A DNA stretch of 64,000 bases. It comes from Flammula alnicola (taxonomy: Eukaryota > Basidiomycota > Agaricomycetes > Agaricales > Strophariaceae). A program made the translations under genes and the position numbers. The number at the start of each line of letters is the position of its first letter. Position 1 is the first letter of the stretch. The notes beneath the pieces are model-generated. The model saw nothing but the letters and a program-made list of their open reading frames with translations, was not told where the DNA came from and ran no database searches. The stretch is taken from the NCBI GenBank assembly GCA_015499995.1, contig JADNRV010000047.1, positions 272,423-336,422 of the forward strand, given 5' to 3'. Positions 49,640 to 62,120 of the stretch are shown here, piece by piece.

Positions 49640-52600
49640 GGGCTTGACAGTAGGGAACATGATCCTGCTCGAAGGCCGCTAAACCGAGACAGTCGTCTCG
49701 CTTAACTTACTTAGGTTAGGGTTAGAATACGCCACGTGCGTGCCTCACAGCTTCACAAGTTCAAGTTGATCAAGTTCCAGTTGCTCTTGAAGTTTGCAAG
49801 CTTGTCATTTTACCTTTTCGACTTCAAGTTGTTCTCAATGTTTCTCAAGGCGCTCGTAGGGATTCTTCTTTCCGATTTGTGGCTCTTGAGTCCGACGCTG
49901 GTTCTCCTGTGAAATGCGGGCAATGGCAAGTACTCACTTTCCACGTTTCTTTCGTTGGAGCCTCTTTGGATACGGTAAACATCTCAGTCTAGTTTTAAAA
50001 TTTATACAGACTGATGCATTGCTTGTAGATCCGTGTGTTGCTATAGTCTCCCGCTTTCCGAGGTTCATCCTTTGTCTCTCGATGCGGTTGAAGCTTTTGA
50101 GCATTCTCCTGTCTGGTGACAGACCGTGAGCGTGAGTCGCCCATTTCATCTGAAGGCTCCATTCAAAACCTTCCGAAGCGCTTATCTTTTATATTGCTTG
50201 CCACCTTCATTCAGTCTTCACTTGGGCTATTCCGAGCATGTTATGACTGGGCTTGATTCTCATCATCAACACGCACTCGGAGCACACTGCCTCTCTTAGA
50301 AAAGCTCCTACTGTAAATTTTCTTCATGACATCTCGTATGCTATTTGTGGCGAAGGCTTTGTCATGTTTGGGTTTGACTCTCGTAGTGACCTCTATATAC
50401 TGGGGCGTCCACTGAGGTCGAGACTGTGTCCCGCGGATTAGGTATGTTGCGCTATCATTTGCCTCCCTATTGACCTGAATCGTGAGCTCTAGCAATGATT
50501 TCCAGTTTTCTAGACCTTGACGTCGAATTCCGAATTGCTATATGTAACTTCATCCTCGAAGCATATGCCATATGGTCAACTATTCGGCTAGTTTGTGATG
50601 CGTCAGTTAGAGTAAGTCTCCTTGTTTCACAAATCTTCTCTGCACCCTGTGTCTGAGCATCTTTGAAAGATCGCATCTTCTAAGCATTGAACATTGACGA
50701 ATGTGTGCGACGCTGCCGATGGATGCACATGGAGAGGTGCTAAATCGGTGCAATGTACATTGGTTTTGTAGCGCTTATGCGCCTCGTGATTAATTTCGAA
50801 CCACAGATTTTCCCAACTGAGAAGCTTCAGACACCACCTCTCGTTGTTATGGCGTTCAATATACTCCTCAGCTTTAAAAGAAGGACTGTAGTTCAGAGGA
50901 ACCCAGGTCTCTGCCGCCAACCCTAGTTCCCTTTCTTTCCCTTGTCTAGATGCCTTTACTATTTCGTTCTTAACTAGTGTAGTACATATCTACGATTATA
51001 CCCCAATTATTAATTTATCTATTATACATATATCTATCTATCTCTTATTCCTTATTCGACTCGGAGAAATCTGGAGTATTACTTAGGGCTGTTGTCAGTG
51101 GCCAATCAGAGGCCCGAAATTTGTGGCTGTACTCTGAGGTTAAGGTTTACATGTGCTCACCTGAGGCTGTTTTACAGCTACGACGAAGTACGGATCCGAT
51201 ATCGTTTGGGTATCATTGGAAGTCGTTGGTGCAATGAATACCGCAGTGCTTCCAACGATAACGATCGACCTGGTATATTTTCTGTCGTTCTCTAGCTTCC
51301 AATATGCCTCCCAATTCACTTTCTCCATTGACAGGTGTTGGATCGTCTGACCACAAAGGACGTTCTTCATGGGGTTCTCCATGCTATACTTTTCCATCGT
51401 CTTTTTGGAACCATAAAGCCCCAGACTTTCGAGGTGCTTGACGTAACAATGGTACGTTCGCAGGCAACCTTCGTGGGCGACTCATCGATCAGTCTCTTGT
51501 AGCCTGGTGTATCGGATCCCGAAACTGAACGACTTGTAAACGAAAAGGTCGACGCTTTTTGGAGAGGGATCGAAGGTGGGGCTAGCAAGAGGGGGCAGGT
51601 GCGCTCATCTCGGCTCTGTTCACCATCGAACGTCGATTGACATGCTACCAGATTATCGTTACTATCGCTGAAAAGAAACTCAAGAAGAACTGGTTTTCGA
51701 TAGGCGAAGAAGAGGTCCCTTGGGAACAATGGTGCGTATTCCTGATTCCGTGCTCGACGACAATTCATTCACGATTTGCTGTCTAGGGTGATAAACGCGG
51801 AACTGCGACAACCTAAGACTGATCGAGGTGAGAAATTACGCGTTTCACTCGCAAAGTGCCATCTAATCCCACAAAAGATCGACAAACCTTCCAAGCAAAC
51901 CTTGCATCCACTCTGACGAAAACTATCCACACTATAATCACGTATACGTCGTCTGAGCGCGGGCGTGCAGTGGTTCCCCCTATCACCGATGCCACCACGA
52001 TCTCGCCCTTCCCATTCAAGGTGGTCGTTAAAGTTGGCAACTTAGAAGTAGGCTGAAGGGTCGCCTCGGGCATATCAATACCCACAAGAAATCACGGGGC
52101 AACCATGCCACCACTCGCCACCTCTCGAGCGTATCTTAAGTTCCGCGAGAACGCTAGGCCACCGACGAGAGCCAGCAGGGAATCCTCGAGCAAGAGTCCT
52201 TTGTTGGCGCGTCCGGCTTGGATGAACGTCCGTTGGGAGAAGAGCATTACATGTATCGACTCGAGCTCGCAATTCACCGATTCGTCTACAGCTTTGCACG
52301 CATGTCATCCTGTGAGTTTAGAAAAACTGTTCAAAGCCGCGATAACACCTGTTCGTGCGAGATACCAATCATTCTTGATTGTGTTGCATGTGTTGAGGAC
52401 TAGCCTTCTCACGCAAACAGTATTTCTAATACTTATCCATGGTTGGAAGTCCGATGGAGCGCGAGGGGGATTCGGAAATTAAGCAGTGTTGCTGAAAGCT
52501 CTCCTTTTTTAAGCACCCTGTGAAACCGCAATCAACGAGGTGCACGCTGTACGGCATTCGGAAGACAAGGATTCCTTATTGATCCAATAAACGCGGCAGG

Positions 52601-52681
52601 AATTTCGGACACCGGGGATGCCGAAATTGAGACTTACCCCTCTTTCCCGACATCTGACTCTCAAGGGCATCAGGGGGGCCC
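49640..52681. other. Three kilobases without a recognised gene
   Basis: Many short open frames on both strands, none with a domain that I recognise. Around 49755-49870 there is a run of (C/A)AAGTT(C/G) and its complement. The part from about 52320 on is the start of the unit duplicated with 55570 onward. Confidence 0.4.
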
Positions 52682-52689
52682 ATAAATAT
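52682..52689 (+). promoter_or_regulatory. TATA-like box of monooxygenase 1
   Basis: ATAAATAT 74 bp before the ATG, followed by GATGTCCGG-like sequence. Both are kept before the second copy. Confidence 0.4.
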
Positions 52690-52755
52690 TGGCATGTCCG
52701 GTTGCCGGACAATACCCTTCGATTTGCTCCCTAACTTCACCCCGCCGCGAAAGAG

Positions 52756-55266
52756 ATGCCTTTGGATAAGAAGTATGAGGAGTCGGGTCCTCGCGTAGTC
52801 ATTATAGGAGCTGGGTGAGTCTTGCGGCTTCTTATGTCTGTTGGACTTTTGCATCGCATAACTCACGATGCTACTTTTCAACACAGAGCCGGAGGATTGA
52901 CCTGTGGCATCTCTCTAAAGCGCAAATTTGGCTTCCGCGACTTTACTGTACGCTCAGCTGCTTTGAAAAACTTGAAAAATGCACTGATTTGCCACTTACT
53001 TACCATTCGCAATTTATTTTAGATTTATGAGAAAGCTAACGAAGTAGGAGGAACGTGGCGGGTAAGTCTATTCGTTTTCTACCTGATGTTTTCAAGCCAG
53101 AGTCGATCGCATTTTCCAACAGGACAACGTATATCCAGTGAGTAACCAAGCACTCATCGAAAATTATCTGACGATTGAGACACATCCAACTTCAAGGGAT
53201 GTTCTTCCGATGTCACCATGCCCTTTTTCTCTCTTTCAACCGATCTCCGCAACTGGAAGGAGTCCCACGGCTCGCAAGAAGATATCTGGGAATACTGGAT
53301 CTCACTGGCGAAGAAATACGGACTTTATCCTCACATTCTCTTCAACCGCTTGGTGACTTCAGCGGAGTGGGATCACAAGTCCCAGCTGTACACTATCGTC
53401 ACCGAGGATACCCTGACGCGGGAGAAGACAATTACCACGGCCCATATCCTCATTTCGGCTATTGGGATTCTGGAGACGCCGCGATATGCGAGGATTCCTG
53501 GGTTGAACGCATTCAAAGGGGCGATGTTCCACTCAGCTAGATGGGATAAAACGGTCGATCTAAAGGGCAAGCGGGTTGGGGTCATAGGGAATGGTTCATC
53601 AGCGTAAGTAAAACTTCAATCCGACTACGTTCGTGTGATTTTACCTCATTTCCAGTACACAATTTGTGCCAATCATATCGGAGGATCCGAATGTCGAAAT
53701 CCTCCAATTTTGTCGGACACCTCACTGGATCGTGCCTTCCGTAAGAATCTTGCTTTACTGATACTAATTTATCATGCGATGAAACCCCCGATAGATCCGT
53801 AAAACATATTCACCATTGAGGCGCTGGATATTTAGCATCTTTCCGTTTTTAAAGCGTCTTTCACGATGGACAGTATTCTTAAGGGTATGTGGCACTCCTT
53901 TCCACATCTCTGCATTCAAGGTGTAAAACTCATATTTCCCACAGTTGGAGATGATGTACGGAGGAATATTTGGGAGTGTGGTGCTTCGCCAACTCCTTAC
54001 AAAGGTGTTGTATCTATTTAGCTATTCTTTCTGTCAACCTATTCTGATCAAACGGATGTGCAGCTACTAACGAAGTACATCACGCATACGGCGCCCGAGG
54101 AATATCACGACAGACTTGTTCCCAAGTACGGTATGTACTCGTCTGGTTTTCGTTGCAAGTCTCGGTGCTGAGATTGCATTTACCTTCAGCCCTCGGTTGC
54201 AAACGTGTTATATTCGATACAAATTATCTGGCGGCGCTCCATCGCCCAAATCTTGACTTAAATTGGGATGGAGTTGACACTATTGTCGAGGATGGGATAT
54301 TAACTAAGACAGGTAGGTAGCGGGGGAGATGCTTTACTCGAGTGCATTTGCTGCGACGAATACCTTAATTATTCACTTAGGAGAACACATATCCTTGGAT
54401 GTCCTGATATTTGCCACTGGTTATGCAGCCGTGAGTTTTGTGAATGCTTTTATGGACTTTATTTCACGAGTACACTCCAGGATTACTATCCATTCCCTAT
54501 TAAAGGAAGTACGGGGAAGACCATTCAAGAATATTACGAGGAGCAGAAAGGACCGAAGGCGTATCGCGGCACAGCGGTCCCCGGTTTCCCAAACTTCTTC
54601 TTGATCTTTGGTAAGTATATAATTTACAGTAATCAACGGCGTCTATCCCACTTTTTTTGCCTTGATTTATTTATATCTGAGCGTCTTTTCAGGACCTAAT
54701 ACAGCTACTGGACACACGTCTGTCATATACACTAATGAAATCCAAGTACGTCACATTCCGGACAGACTTGTTCTCTTTTTTATCCCTACATTTCTGAACA
54801 CACCTCTGATCCGCAGATTAATTATATCATGCAAGTCATCCAGCCTATACTCGAACGGAAGGTCTTGTCGCTCGAAGTGAGCGTGGAGGCGACCGACGAG
54901 TATAACGAGAAAATCCACTCCCGGCTGAACAAATCAGTGTTCACACAATGTCTATCATGGTATCGCGTTGGAGGAACGGGGAAAGTCACTAATGCATTCC
55001 CTGCGTAAGCTGAGCATAAGGAAACTCCTGCCGTCTATTTTATCATGCTCATGCCACCTTGTAGAGCGGCCACCGTGTTTTGGCTGTGGCTTCGTAAGCC
55101 CGATTGGTATCATTATTCGGGCACCGGCGCAGATGAATGGCTGAAGGAACAGAGACTCAAACAGCGACTCCGTTCCATCTTATTCCTTCTAGCTCTAGGC
55201 AGTCTTCTGATCGGGGCATTTTTTTGGCATGCGTTAAACGTGAAGTCGTTTCAAGTTATAAGATGA
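52756..55266 (+). CDS. Baeyer-Villiger-type flavin monooxygenase 1
   Basis: About a dozen exons join in frame to some 548 residues. The FAD-binding loop is VVIIGAGAGGL, split by the first intron, and is followed by IYEKANEVGGTWR. The NADP-binding loop is GKRVGVIGNGSSATQ. Between them, FKGAMFHSARWD fits the Baeyer-Villiger fingerprint FxGxxxHxxxW. FATGY near residue 345 is the usual FMO/BVMO motif. These enzymes insert oxygen into ketones or oxidise heteroatoms using NADPH and O2. A hydrophobic C-terminal stretch (ILFLLALGSLLIGAFF) suggests membrane anchoring at the ER. The next gene is its tandem paralogue. No biosynthetic backbone gene is close, so the substrate is unknown. Confidence 0.88.
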
Positions 55267-55758
55267 TGAAACCTGGATGGAACCGACCGAGACTCGAGTC
55301 ACGAGCCTTGCCATGGATAGACGGTACAAGACTGTCAGGTACATAGCCCTTCAAAGTCTTCTCAATTGCTATGTAGAAGCGGTCGTATTGTTTTGGCCAT
55401 AACGAAAGAAAATTGAATGGAGCTTGCAGCTTTATTCTCTCACCGCACGGAACGAAGTGGATAGTTTCGGTTTCGGTATCTCGGCATATCAACGACGCCG
55501 ACAGACATAGATAAACAACGAAACTTGCTTATAAAGCGTGGACGTGACCCGGCTCTCGAGGCGTTCAAACTTTAAAGCCGCAATAATACCTTTCGGTACG
55601 AGATACCGGTCATTGTTCAAGATATGTTTAATTTTTACCGTGTTACAGGGAGAACGGGAAAGGCATCCTTCTCACGGAAATAGCTTCCATTATGTATCCA
55701 TCAGTGATTAAAAGTTCGACCGGGAAGTGCACATGCGTACTCGACGGTACAGGACTCG

Positions 55759-55838
55759 GAAAGAGGTTCTGTTATCCTGAAAGAGGTTCTGTTATCCTGA
55801 AAGAGGTTCTGTTATCCTGAAAGAGGTTCTGTTATCCT
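55759..55838. repeat. Minisatellite, four perfect 20 bp copies
   Basis: Unit GAAAGAGGTTCTGTTATCCT repeated four times without a mismatch, about 325 bp upstream of monooxygenase 2. The upstream region of monooxygenase 1 has no such array, so it arose after the duplication. Confidence 0.95.
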
Positions 55839-56077
55839 GAAAACTTTCCTTCCAAGCACCTTGTCAAACGATTTCACAGCCGAAGTCAATGAAATGTGCA
55901 CCATTTACATTGCGTATCATATGGCAACCGGATGTCACAAATCCCGTGTTAAGATGCAGCACAGTCACCAGTGCTAGTGAACTTTCAGATGCACCCCGGA
56001 GATGTCAATGCTGTCACTTTCGTCATGCTCCCCTCTTTCCCAACACATGACCACAGTTATGGAGGTCAGGAGGGGCC

Positions 56078-56085
56078 ATAAATAT
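56078..56085 (+). promoter_or_regulatory. TATA-like box of monooxygenase 2
   Basis: ATAAATAT 86 bp before the ATG, conserved with the box before monooxygenase 1. Confidence 0.4.
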
Positions 56086-56163
56086 CGAGATGTCCGGGCG
56101 CCGCAAAACAGCTTTCGAATTGTTCCCTAGTTTTACCCCACCTTCGTCCTGTAGGTGAAAGAG

Positions 56164-58636
56164 ATGCCTTTGGATAAGAACCACGAGGAGTCAAGTCCTC
56201 GCGTTGTCGTTATAGGAGCTGGGTGAGTCTTCAGTCTTCTCCTTTCTTGGACTTTCACTTAGTACGCTGCGCTCCAACTTCAGAGCCGGAGGATTGGCAT
56301 GCGGCATCTCCTTGAAGCGTAAACTTGGCTTCCGCAACTTTACTGTAAGTTCAGTTACCTTGAAAATCCCCGGTTGACCACTTACCTGGCACTTGCATTT
56401 GATTTTAGATTTATGAGAAGGCTAACGAAGTAGGAGGAACGTGGAGAGTGAGTCGCTCTGTTCTCTGACTGGAATTTCGAAGACAAAGTTGACCATATTT
56501 CACCACAGGACAACATATATCCGGTGAGTTATCAACGTTCATTGCGGATAACCAGACGACCAATGATTCTTTCCGTCTTGAAGGGATGTTCTTCCGATGT
56601 CGACATGGCCTTCTTTTCTCTTTCCACCGACCTGCGCAACTGGAAGGAGTCGCACGGCTCACAAGAAGATATCTGGGAATACTGGATCTCGCTGGCGAAG
56701 AAATATGGCCTCTATCCTCACATCGTCTTCAACCACATGGTGACTTCAGCAGAGTGGGACAACGATACCCAGCTGTACAATATCGTCACTAAGAATACCC
56801 TGACGGGGGAGAAGACGACTACCACGGCCCATATCCTCATTTCGGCTATCGGGATTCTGGAGACGCCACGCTATGCGAGTATTCCTGGGCTGAATGCGTT
56901 CAAAGGGTCGATGTTCCACTCAGCTAGATGGGATAAAACGGTTGAGCTGAAAGGCAAGCGGGTTGGGGTGGTAGGGAATGGTGCATCAGCGTAAGTTGTG
57001 CTTAAATTTGGTAACCTTCCTGTGATTTTACCAGCCTTACAGCACACAGTTCGTGCCAATCATCTCGGAGGATCCGAGCGTAGAAGTACTCCAATTTTGT
57101 CGAACACCTCATTGGGTCGTGCCTTCTGTAAGTACCTTTCTTTATGTGAATAATTTGTGATGCGATGATCACTTTTAATAGCTCCGTAAAGCATATTCAC
57201 CATTGTGGCGCCGTTTAGTTAGCATATTTCCGTTTTTAAAGCTTCTTTTGCGATGGGCAGTGTTCTTCAAGGTGTGTGCCATTTTTCTTTACGTTTTGGA
57301 TTCAAGGAGTAAAGGCCAATTTCCCTACAGTCGGAGTTTATGTATGGAACAATATTCGCAAATCCTATGCTTCGTCGACTCCTTACAAAGGTGTGTTAAT
57401 TATTTCTCTGTTCTTTCCGATTTGTTCTGATTATCTGGATGATGTAGCTACTGACGAAGTATATCACGGACACGGCGCCCAAGGAGTATCACGACAAACT
57501 TGTTCCCAATTACAGTGTGTACTCGTCTGGTTTTCGTTGCAAGTCTCGGTGCTGAGATTGCATTTACCTTCAGCCCTCGGTTGCAAACGTGTTATATTCG
57601 ATACGAATTATTTGGCGGCCCTCCATCGCCCAAATCTCGACTTAAATTGGGATGGAATCGACACCATTGTCGAGGATGGGATATTAACCAAGACGGGTAT
57701 GTAACAGGAAAGATGCTTTGCATTTGCTCCGACGAACCTCTTAATCATTTGTTTAGGAGAACACATCCCCTTGGATGTCCTGATATTTGCGACCGGTTAT
57801 GCTGCCGTGGGTCTTTCTGAACACTTTCATTGGTCATAGTTTCACGAGTACACTCCAGGACTACTATCCATTTCCCGTTAAAGGAAATACTGAGAAGACC
57901 ATCCAAGAATATTACGAGGAGCAGAAAGGACCGAAGGCGTATCGCGGTACAACAGTCCCTGGTTTCCCAAACTTCTTCCTGATCTTTGGTAAGTATATAA
58001 TTTACGGTGATCACCGCCGTCTACCCCTCTATTTTTACGTCGATTTATTTATCTCTGAGCCTCTTTTCAGGACCAAATACAGCTACTGGGCACACATCTG
58101 TCATATACACTAATGAGATCCAAGTACGCCACATTCCGGGCTTCTTCTCCTTTTCTAACCCTCCATTTCTGAACATACTTTTGATCCACAGATTAATTAT
58201 ATCATGCAAGTCATCCAGCCTATACTCGAACGGAAGGTATTATCGCTCGAAGTCAGCGTGGAAGCGACGGACGAGTATAACGAGAAAATCCACTCCCGGC
58301 TGAACAAATCAGTGTTCACACAATGTCTATCATGGTATCGCGTCGGAGGAACGGGGAAAGTTACTAATGCATTCCCTGCGTAAGTCTCAACATAAGGAAA
58401 CCCCTGCTGTCCATGTTCTTATACTCATGCCATCATTTAGAGCGGCCACCGTGTTTTGGCTGTGGCTTCGTAGGCCCGATTGGTATCATTATTCGGGCGT
58501 GGGCGCAGACAAATGGCTGAAGGAACAGAGACTCAGACAGCGACTCCGTCCAGTCTTACGCCTTCTATCCCTCGGTGTTCTTGTGCTCGGGGCGTATTAT
58601 TTCCGTACATTAAACGTGAAGCTGCTTAGAAGGTGA
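56164..58636 (+). CDS. Baeyer-Villiger-type flavin monooxygenase 2
   Basis: Tandem paralogue of the gene at 52756-55266 with the same exon plan. It has FAD loop VVVIGAGAGGL, NADP loop GKRVGVVGNGASATQ, BVMO fingerprint FKGSMFHSARWD, and FATGY, so all key motifs are intact. The most divergent exon is the one near 57330-57390 (EFMYGTIFANPMLRR against EMMYGGIFGSVVLRQ) and the C-terminal anchor (LRLLSLGVLVLGAYYF). Strings in the last third (TGHTSVIYTNEIQ, TQCLSWYRVGGTGKV) are identical in both copies, which may reflect conversion or constraint. Substrate unknown. Confidence 0.88.
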
Positions 58637-59284
58637 TGGAACTTGGCCGAGAATAACAAGGATATTTAGGCAATTGATGAATCGTGTTGGGGAGGACACG
58701 CGGGCGATGTGAAAACCGTTTGGTTGTCGTGAAATGGAGGGCACGGGCAAGGTCTTGGAAGAATTTATTGCCAGAAGGACTATTTTTAACCTTTTTAACG
58801 CAGTCCAAGAATAGTCACCGCAGTATCCGCGTGTGGTTGGTGAGGTACCGAAAATAGCCCTTTGTCTGGTCACGATAGATCGACACGTCCATCCGAGCGT
58901 ACAGGCGGAGGCCAGAAAACTCGCCGGTTTCCTTTTCCTGCAAAGATGTTAGACCAAGTGATAACGTATTTAAGCAGGACGTTTCATGTTACCTTGTCGT
59001 GGACGTTAACCTGTCTGGCAAGAACATATTCGGAGAGTGGTTCCTTATCGACCGGACTTCCGGCTGCGTGTTTTTGTGTCTATGTAGCTAGAGAGCATCT
59101 GTTGCGTTAAGAGACTGCGCAAGAAGGCGATACGCAGTCCGCTCCTTTCTAATCGGCTCTCGGGGCAGAAATTGGTATATTTATAGACTACCGCCTTCCA
59201 GGTATAAACTGTGCATTGATTGTAGAGACAGTGCCATTACATATAAGGCACGCAGAGGAGGGACGGCGCTTGGCTGCGCGCGTG
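58637..59284. other. Intergenic
   Basis: No gene recognised. An 82-codon plus-strand frame at 58862-59110 has no supporting feature. Confidence 0.45.
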
Positions 59285-59292
59285 TATATAAG
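59285..59292 (+). promoter_or_regulatory. TATA box of the DUF7702-like gene
   Basis: TATATAAG 68 bp before the ATG at 59353. Confidence 0.55.
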
Positions 59293-59352
59293 TTGAACGA
59301 CAGGTTGGACTCTGTTCCTCACCTCACCTAGTTCAGCTCTATTGCAACCGCC

Positions 59353-60134
59353 ATGGCGACAAACGTCCAGCCTATTAATTTTGCCAAGGCCTTGGGCTTC
59401 AATTCCGAGGCAGCGGCAGTCGTGTTTGCCATCCTCTATGCTCCGCTTCTTGGGTGGTATGTACGGCAGTCATTCGTGCGCCCGACTTTCGTGCACTTTG
59501 TACTTGTCTTTTTCTGCATAAGTGAGTAATCTACTTTCTAGAGAGGCTTGACTTTCTTTTTTAACGGTAATGTACGTAGTCCGTCTCGCCGCCTTTGCAA
59601 TACGCGCTGCCCTTATTTCACTCGACTCTGCCGGTCAGAATATCAACATTCTCATCGCAGATGAGATCCTATTCGGGGTTGGCTACTTCTCTCTTCTGTA
59701 TTCGGCCTACACGCTCGTGTTGGATCTGTAAGTTGCTCTCATTCTTAGTACATTTCATTGTTGCTTACGACTGTTCTGTATTTAAGTGAAATAATTGCTG
59801 GTCGACCGGAGTCTGATAATCCTATCATCCGCCTCACCAAGAACCGTCGCTTGTTTCGATTCGCCCTTACAGTGGCTGTAGCGCTTGGAATTGTTGCGGC
59901 TTCATCCAACAACGGTGCGAATTCTACTACAAACCAGGCACTCCACAAAGCCAGCACAATTATTTTTTTGCTCCTCACGATCCTGCAAGCCTTTCAAACG
60001 GCAATATTGACCAAGATAGAGATTGAAGGTATGGGTCCTGGATTATCTACCGCGTGCGTGTATCTTACGCCTATTGAATTCTTGCAGGCCACGGGAAAGA
60101 GAGGCGCGACAACGAACCATTCGGATCCAGATAA
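59353..60134 (+). CDS. DUF7702-like membrane protein, short C-terminus
   Basis: Exons 59353-59521, 59580-59727, 59787-60028 and 60088-60134 give 201 residues in frame. Five hydrophobic segments are visible: AAAVVFAILYAPLLGWYV, FVHFVLVFFCIIRLAAF, LFGVGYFSLLYSAYTLVL, FRFALTVAVALGIVA and ASTIIFLLLTILQAF. The core RLAAFAIRAALI, then ADEILFGVGYFSLLYSAY, resembles fungal DUF7702 proteins, which usually have about seven spans. Here the protein ends with a charged tail (KERRDNEPFGSR) after the fifth. Either a later exon was missed or the gene is truncated. Function unknown. Confidence 0.65.
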
Positions 60135-60357
60135 GAAAGCAGACTGGGCCCAACAATAATGGTCAGCTCTTTCTGATTTGTGCCCATGAAAGATGGAAGA
60201 TATATTGGGGCTCATATGTAATTCATGATGTGTAAAACTCAACAGAGCTCAAGTCCAATTTTTGCAGTCATAACACGAGTGAGCTCAGCTACTACATACA
60301 GGCACAATGCTAGACAATACGGACCACGGACAAGGCATAAGCAGGCAAGGAAGATGA

Positions 60358-62014
60358 TTAGGCCTGCTCCAGCAAATCTAAAAGCGAATTCCTGCAGCGA
60401 TCGATTCTGACCTTCAGCTGCTCCCAACTTCTGTAGGACTCCAACTCGAGGATCGCCTGCCATTTGCGAATGGCGGCAAGGCCTTCAACCGTCTCGCAAT
60501 ATTGCTCAGGAGTTTCATACGGATACATATGAGACATGGAATCGTGGAATTCCCTTAGTTCCTGCTTGGTCATGTTCTAAAGGAGTCAGATGGCAAAGAC
60601 AATGAGTGCGACGAGGACTTACCATGAAGGTTGGGAAATTGAGCTCTGGGAGATCATCGAGACGCCGTTCCATGTGAATATGATGTAGCAGAAGGTGATT
60701 GTGCCCTCGGAATATATAAGCACTGGAATCTTCATCCGGATTAATAGGGTGATAATAGTTGGGGCCTGTTGCGCACAATCGCGCCCATTGTGCGACCACG
60801 GAATGAGGCCGTTCCATCGTCTCCGGATCGGACCAGGCAAGCGGTTCCGAGCCGTCGGGCGAGGGAGCTGAATCACCTTCCAACGGGGAATCTTCTGATG
60901 CTACGTCCTCCGAATTCCAATCCATATCCTCATCCGCTTGTTCCATTTTAACTCTGATGATCGTTTCAATGGGAATTCTGTCAGCGCGTTCCTCACTGTC
61001 CATGGAAATGTCATCCACATCAGAACCACCTTCAGCCTGAGTGGGCGGTGTCGGCGTGGGGGGAACTGGGAGACGTGCAGCAAGTGTCAGTAATCGCGAC
61101 TCTTTCATACCATGAGTGAGCGAATTGGCCGAAGAGGCGGGGGGTAAATGGCGAGGCAGAGACAATCCCGGAGTGTCACGCATGACTTCATCCGCAAGTC
61201 CAGTGGCACTCGCGAGCCGAATCTGGTGAGGGTCCTGTCCAATTGGCGATGGATTTACGTCTGCGGCCGATGGCGCGGTTGATGGCAAAATATGACCGGC
61301 GGCGGGTTGGATGCGTATGGACGGTTGATTCAGCACGGGTCTGGGAGCGAGGCTAGCCACCAATTGAAAAAGAGATTTCCGCTTTCCATCCGTTGCTGGT
61401 TGCGGAATAGGAGGCGAGCGCGCATGTTGCGAAGGAATAGCAGGCAGTTGTATCAGCATGGGGTCAGCGGGTGGGTTCGGTGTGGAAGAGGCGCCGGCGA
61501 AATGCAACTGCGGGGTGACAGAGTGCACACCTGTTGGATCCGCAAGGCGGGCCTTCAAATCCAGGAGAGTCGATCCGCCCCGCGTCGGGAGACGATGGCT
61601 TGGTTCTGAGAGAGAGCCATCCACATACTCGGTGGAGGACAGCCCCGCAGATGACCCAGACGCAAAGGTAGTTTGAGAAGACATAGTGACCTTGTGCCGT
61701 CCATTGTCATACAATGGATCAATATGGCCTATAATACGGACAGTCTTTTTCGGGCGGTTTTCTTCGATGTTGCGACGTTCCGACCTTGCCAAGGACGATT
61801 TTAGTACCCCCTTCAAAGACCGACGGCTGCCTGGCCTGGTGGGTTCGGATTCTTCAGCAGGAGTCGGGGTATCCATCGCCTTCCTTTTCGGCGGTGGGAC
61901 GGTCAAAGCGTGCAATGCTCGATCGAGACGATTGAGAGTCGAGTCGACGGCCGTTATGTTCTCTGGCATTATTGCCGCGGCGCACCCCGCCAACATGCCG
62001 CCGTCGAAATCCAC
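60358..62014 (-). CDS. Unknown protein, divergent partner of the Zn2Cys6-like gene
   Basis: Exons 60624-62014 (with the ATG codon ending exon 1 at 60623) and 60358-60576 give 536 residues. The first 420 residues are Pro/Ser-rich and look disordered, with an acidic patch (VDDISMDSEERAD). The last 110 look folded: VAQWARLCATGPNYYHP, HLLLHHIHMERRLDDLPEL, then FHDSMSHMYPYETPEQYC and WQAILELESYRSWEQLK. I recognise no family. It starts 106 bp from the divergent gene at 62121, so the two probably share a promoter and may act together. It might be part of a large mobile element, but nothing here proves it. Confidence 0.7.
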
Positions 62015-62120
62015 GACATATGGTCACGTGACATTTAACATTTCGCGTCGCCCATCCACATACTTAGACTATTTTATTCTCTCTTCGACCATCCAAATTT
62101 CTTCACTCTCTTCCCTAGTC
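62015..62120. promoter_or_regulatory. Shared bidirectional promoter
   Basis: Only 106 bp separate the two divergent start codons. It contains the palindrome CATATGGTCACGTGACAT-like stretch near 62018-62034 with a perfect CACGTG-type core (GTCACGTGAC), a typical bHLH site. Confidence 0.55.

Larger units (their letters stand above)
52320..58640. repeat. Tandem segmental duplication of the monooxygenase unit
   Basis: Two units, about 52320-55560 and 55570-58640, repeat in the same order, including upstream sequence as well as the gene. For example, AAAGCCGCGATAACACCT near 52337 pairs with AAAGCCGCAATAATACCT near 55573, and the leaders before both start codons align. Confidence 0.85.

Noticed and set aside
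55759..55838. Possible CRISPR array
   Set aside because: The 20 bp copies abut with no spacers, and the genome is fungal.
61686..62120. Upstream extension of the Zn2Cys6-like gene to an ATG at 61686
   Set aside because: The extension overlaps the oppositely oriented gene and has no sensible protein; the ATG at 62121 starts a conserved-looking N-terminus.
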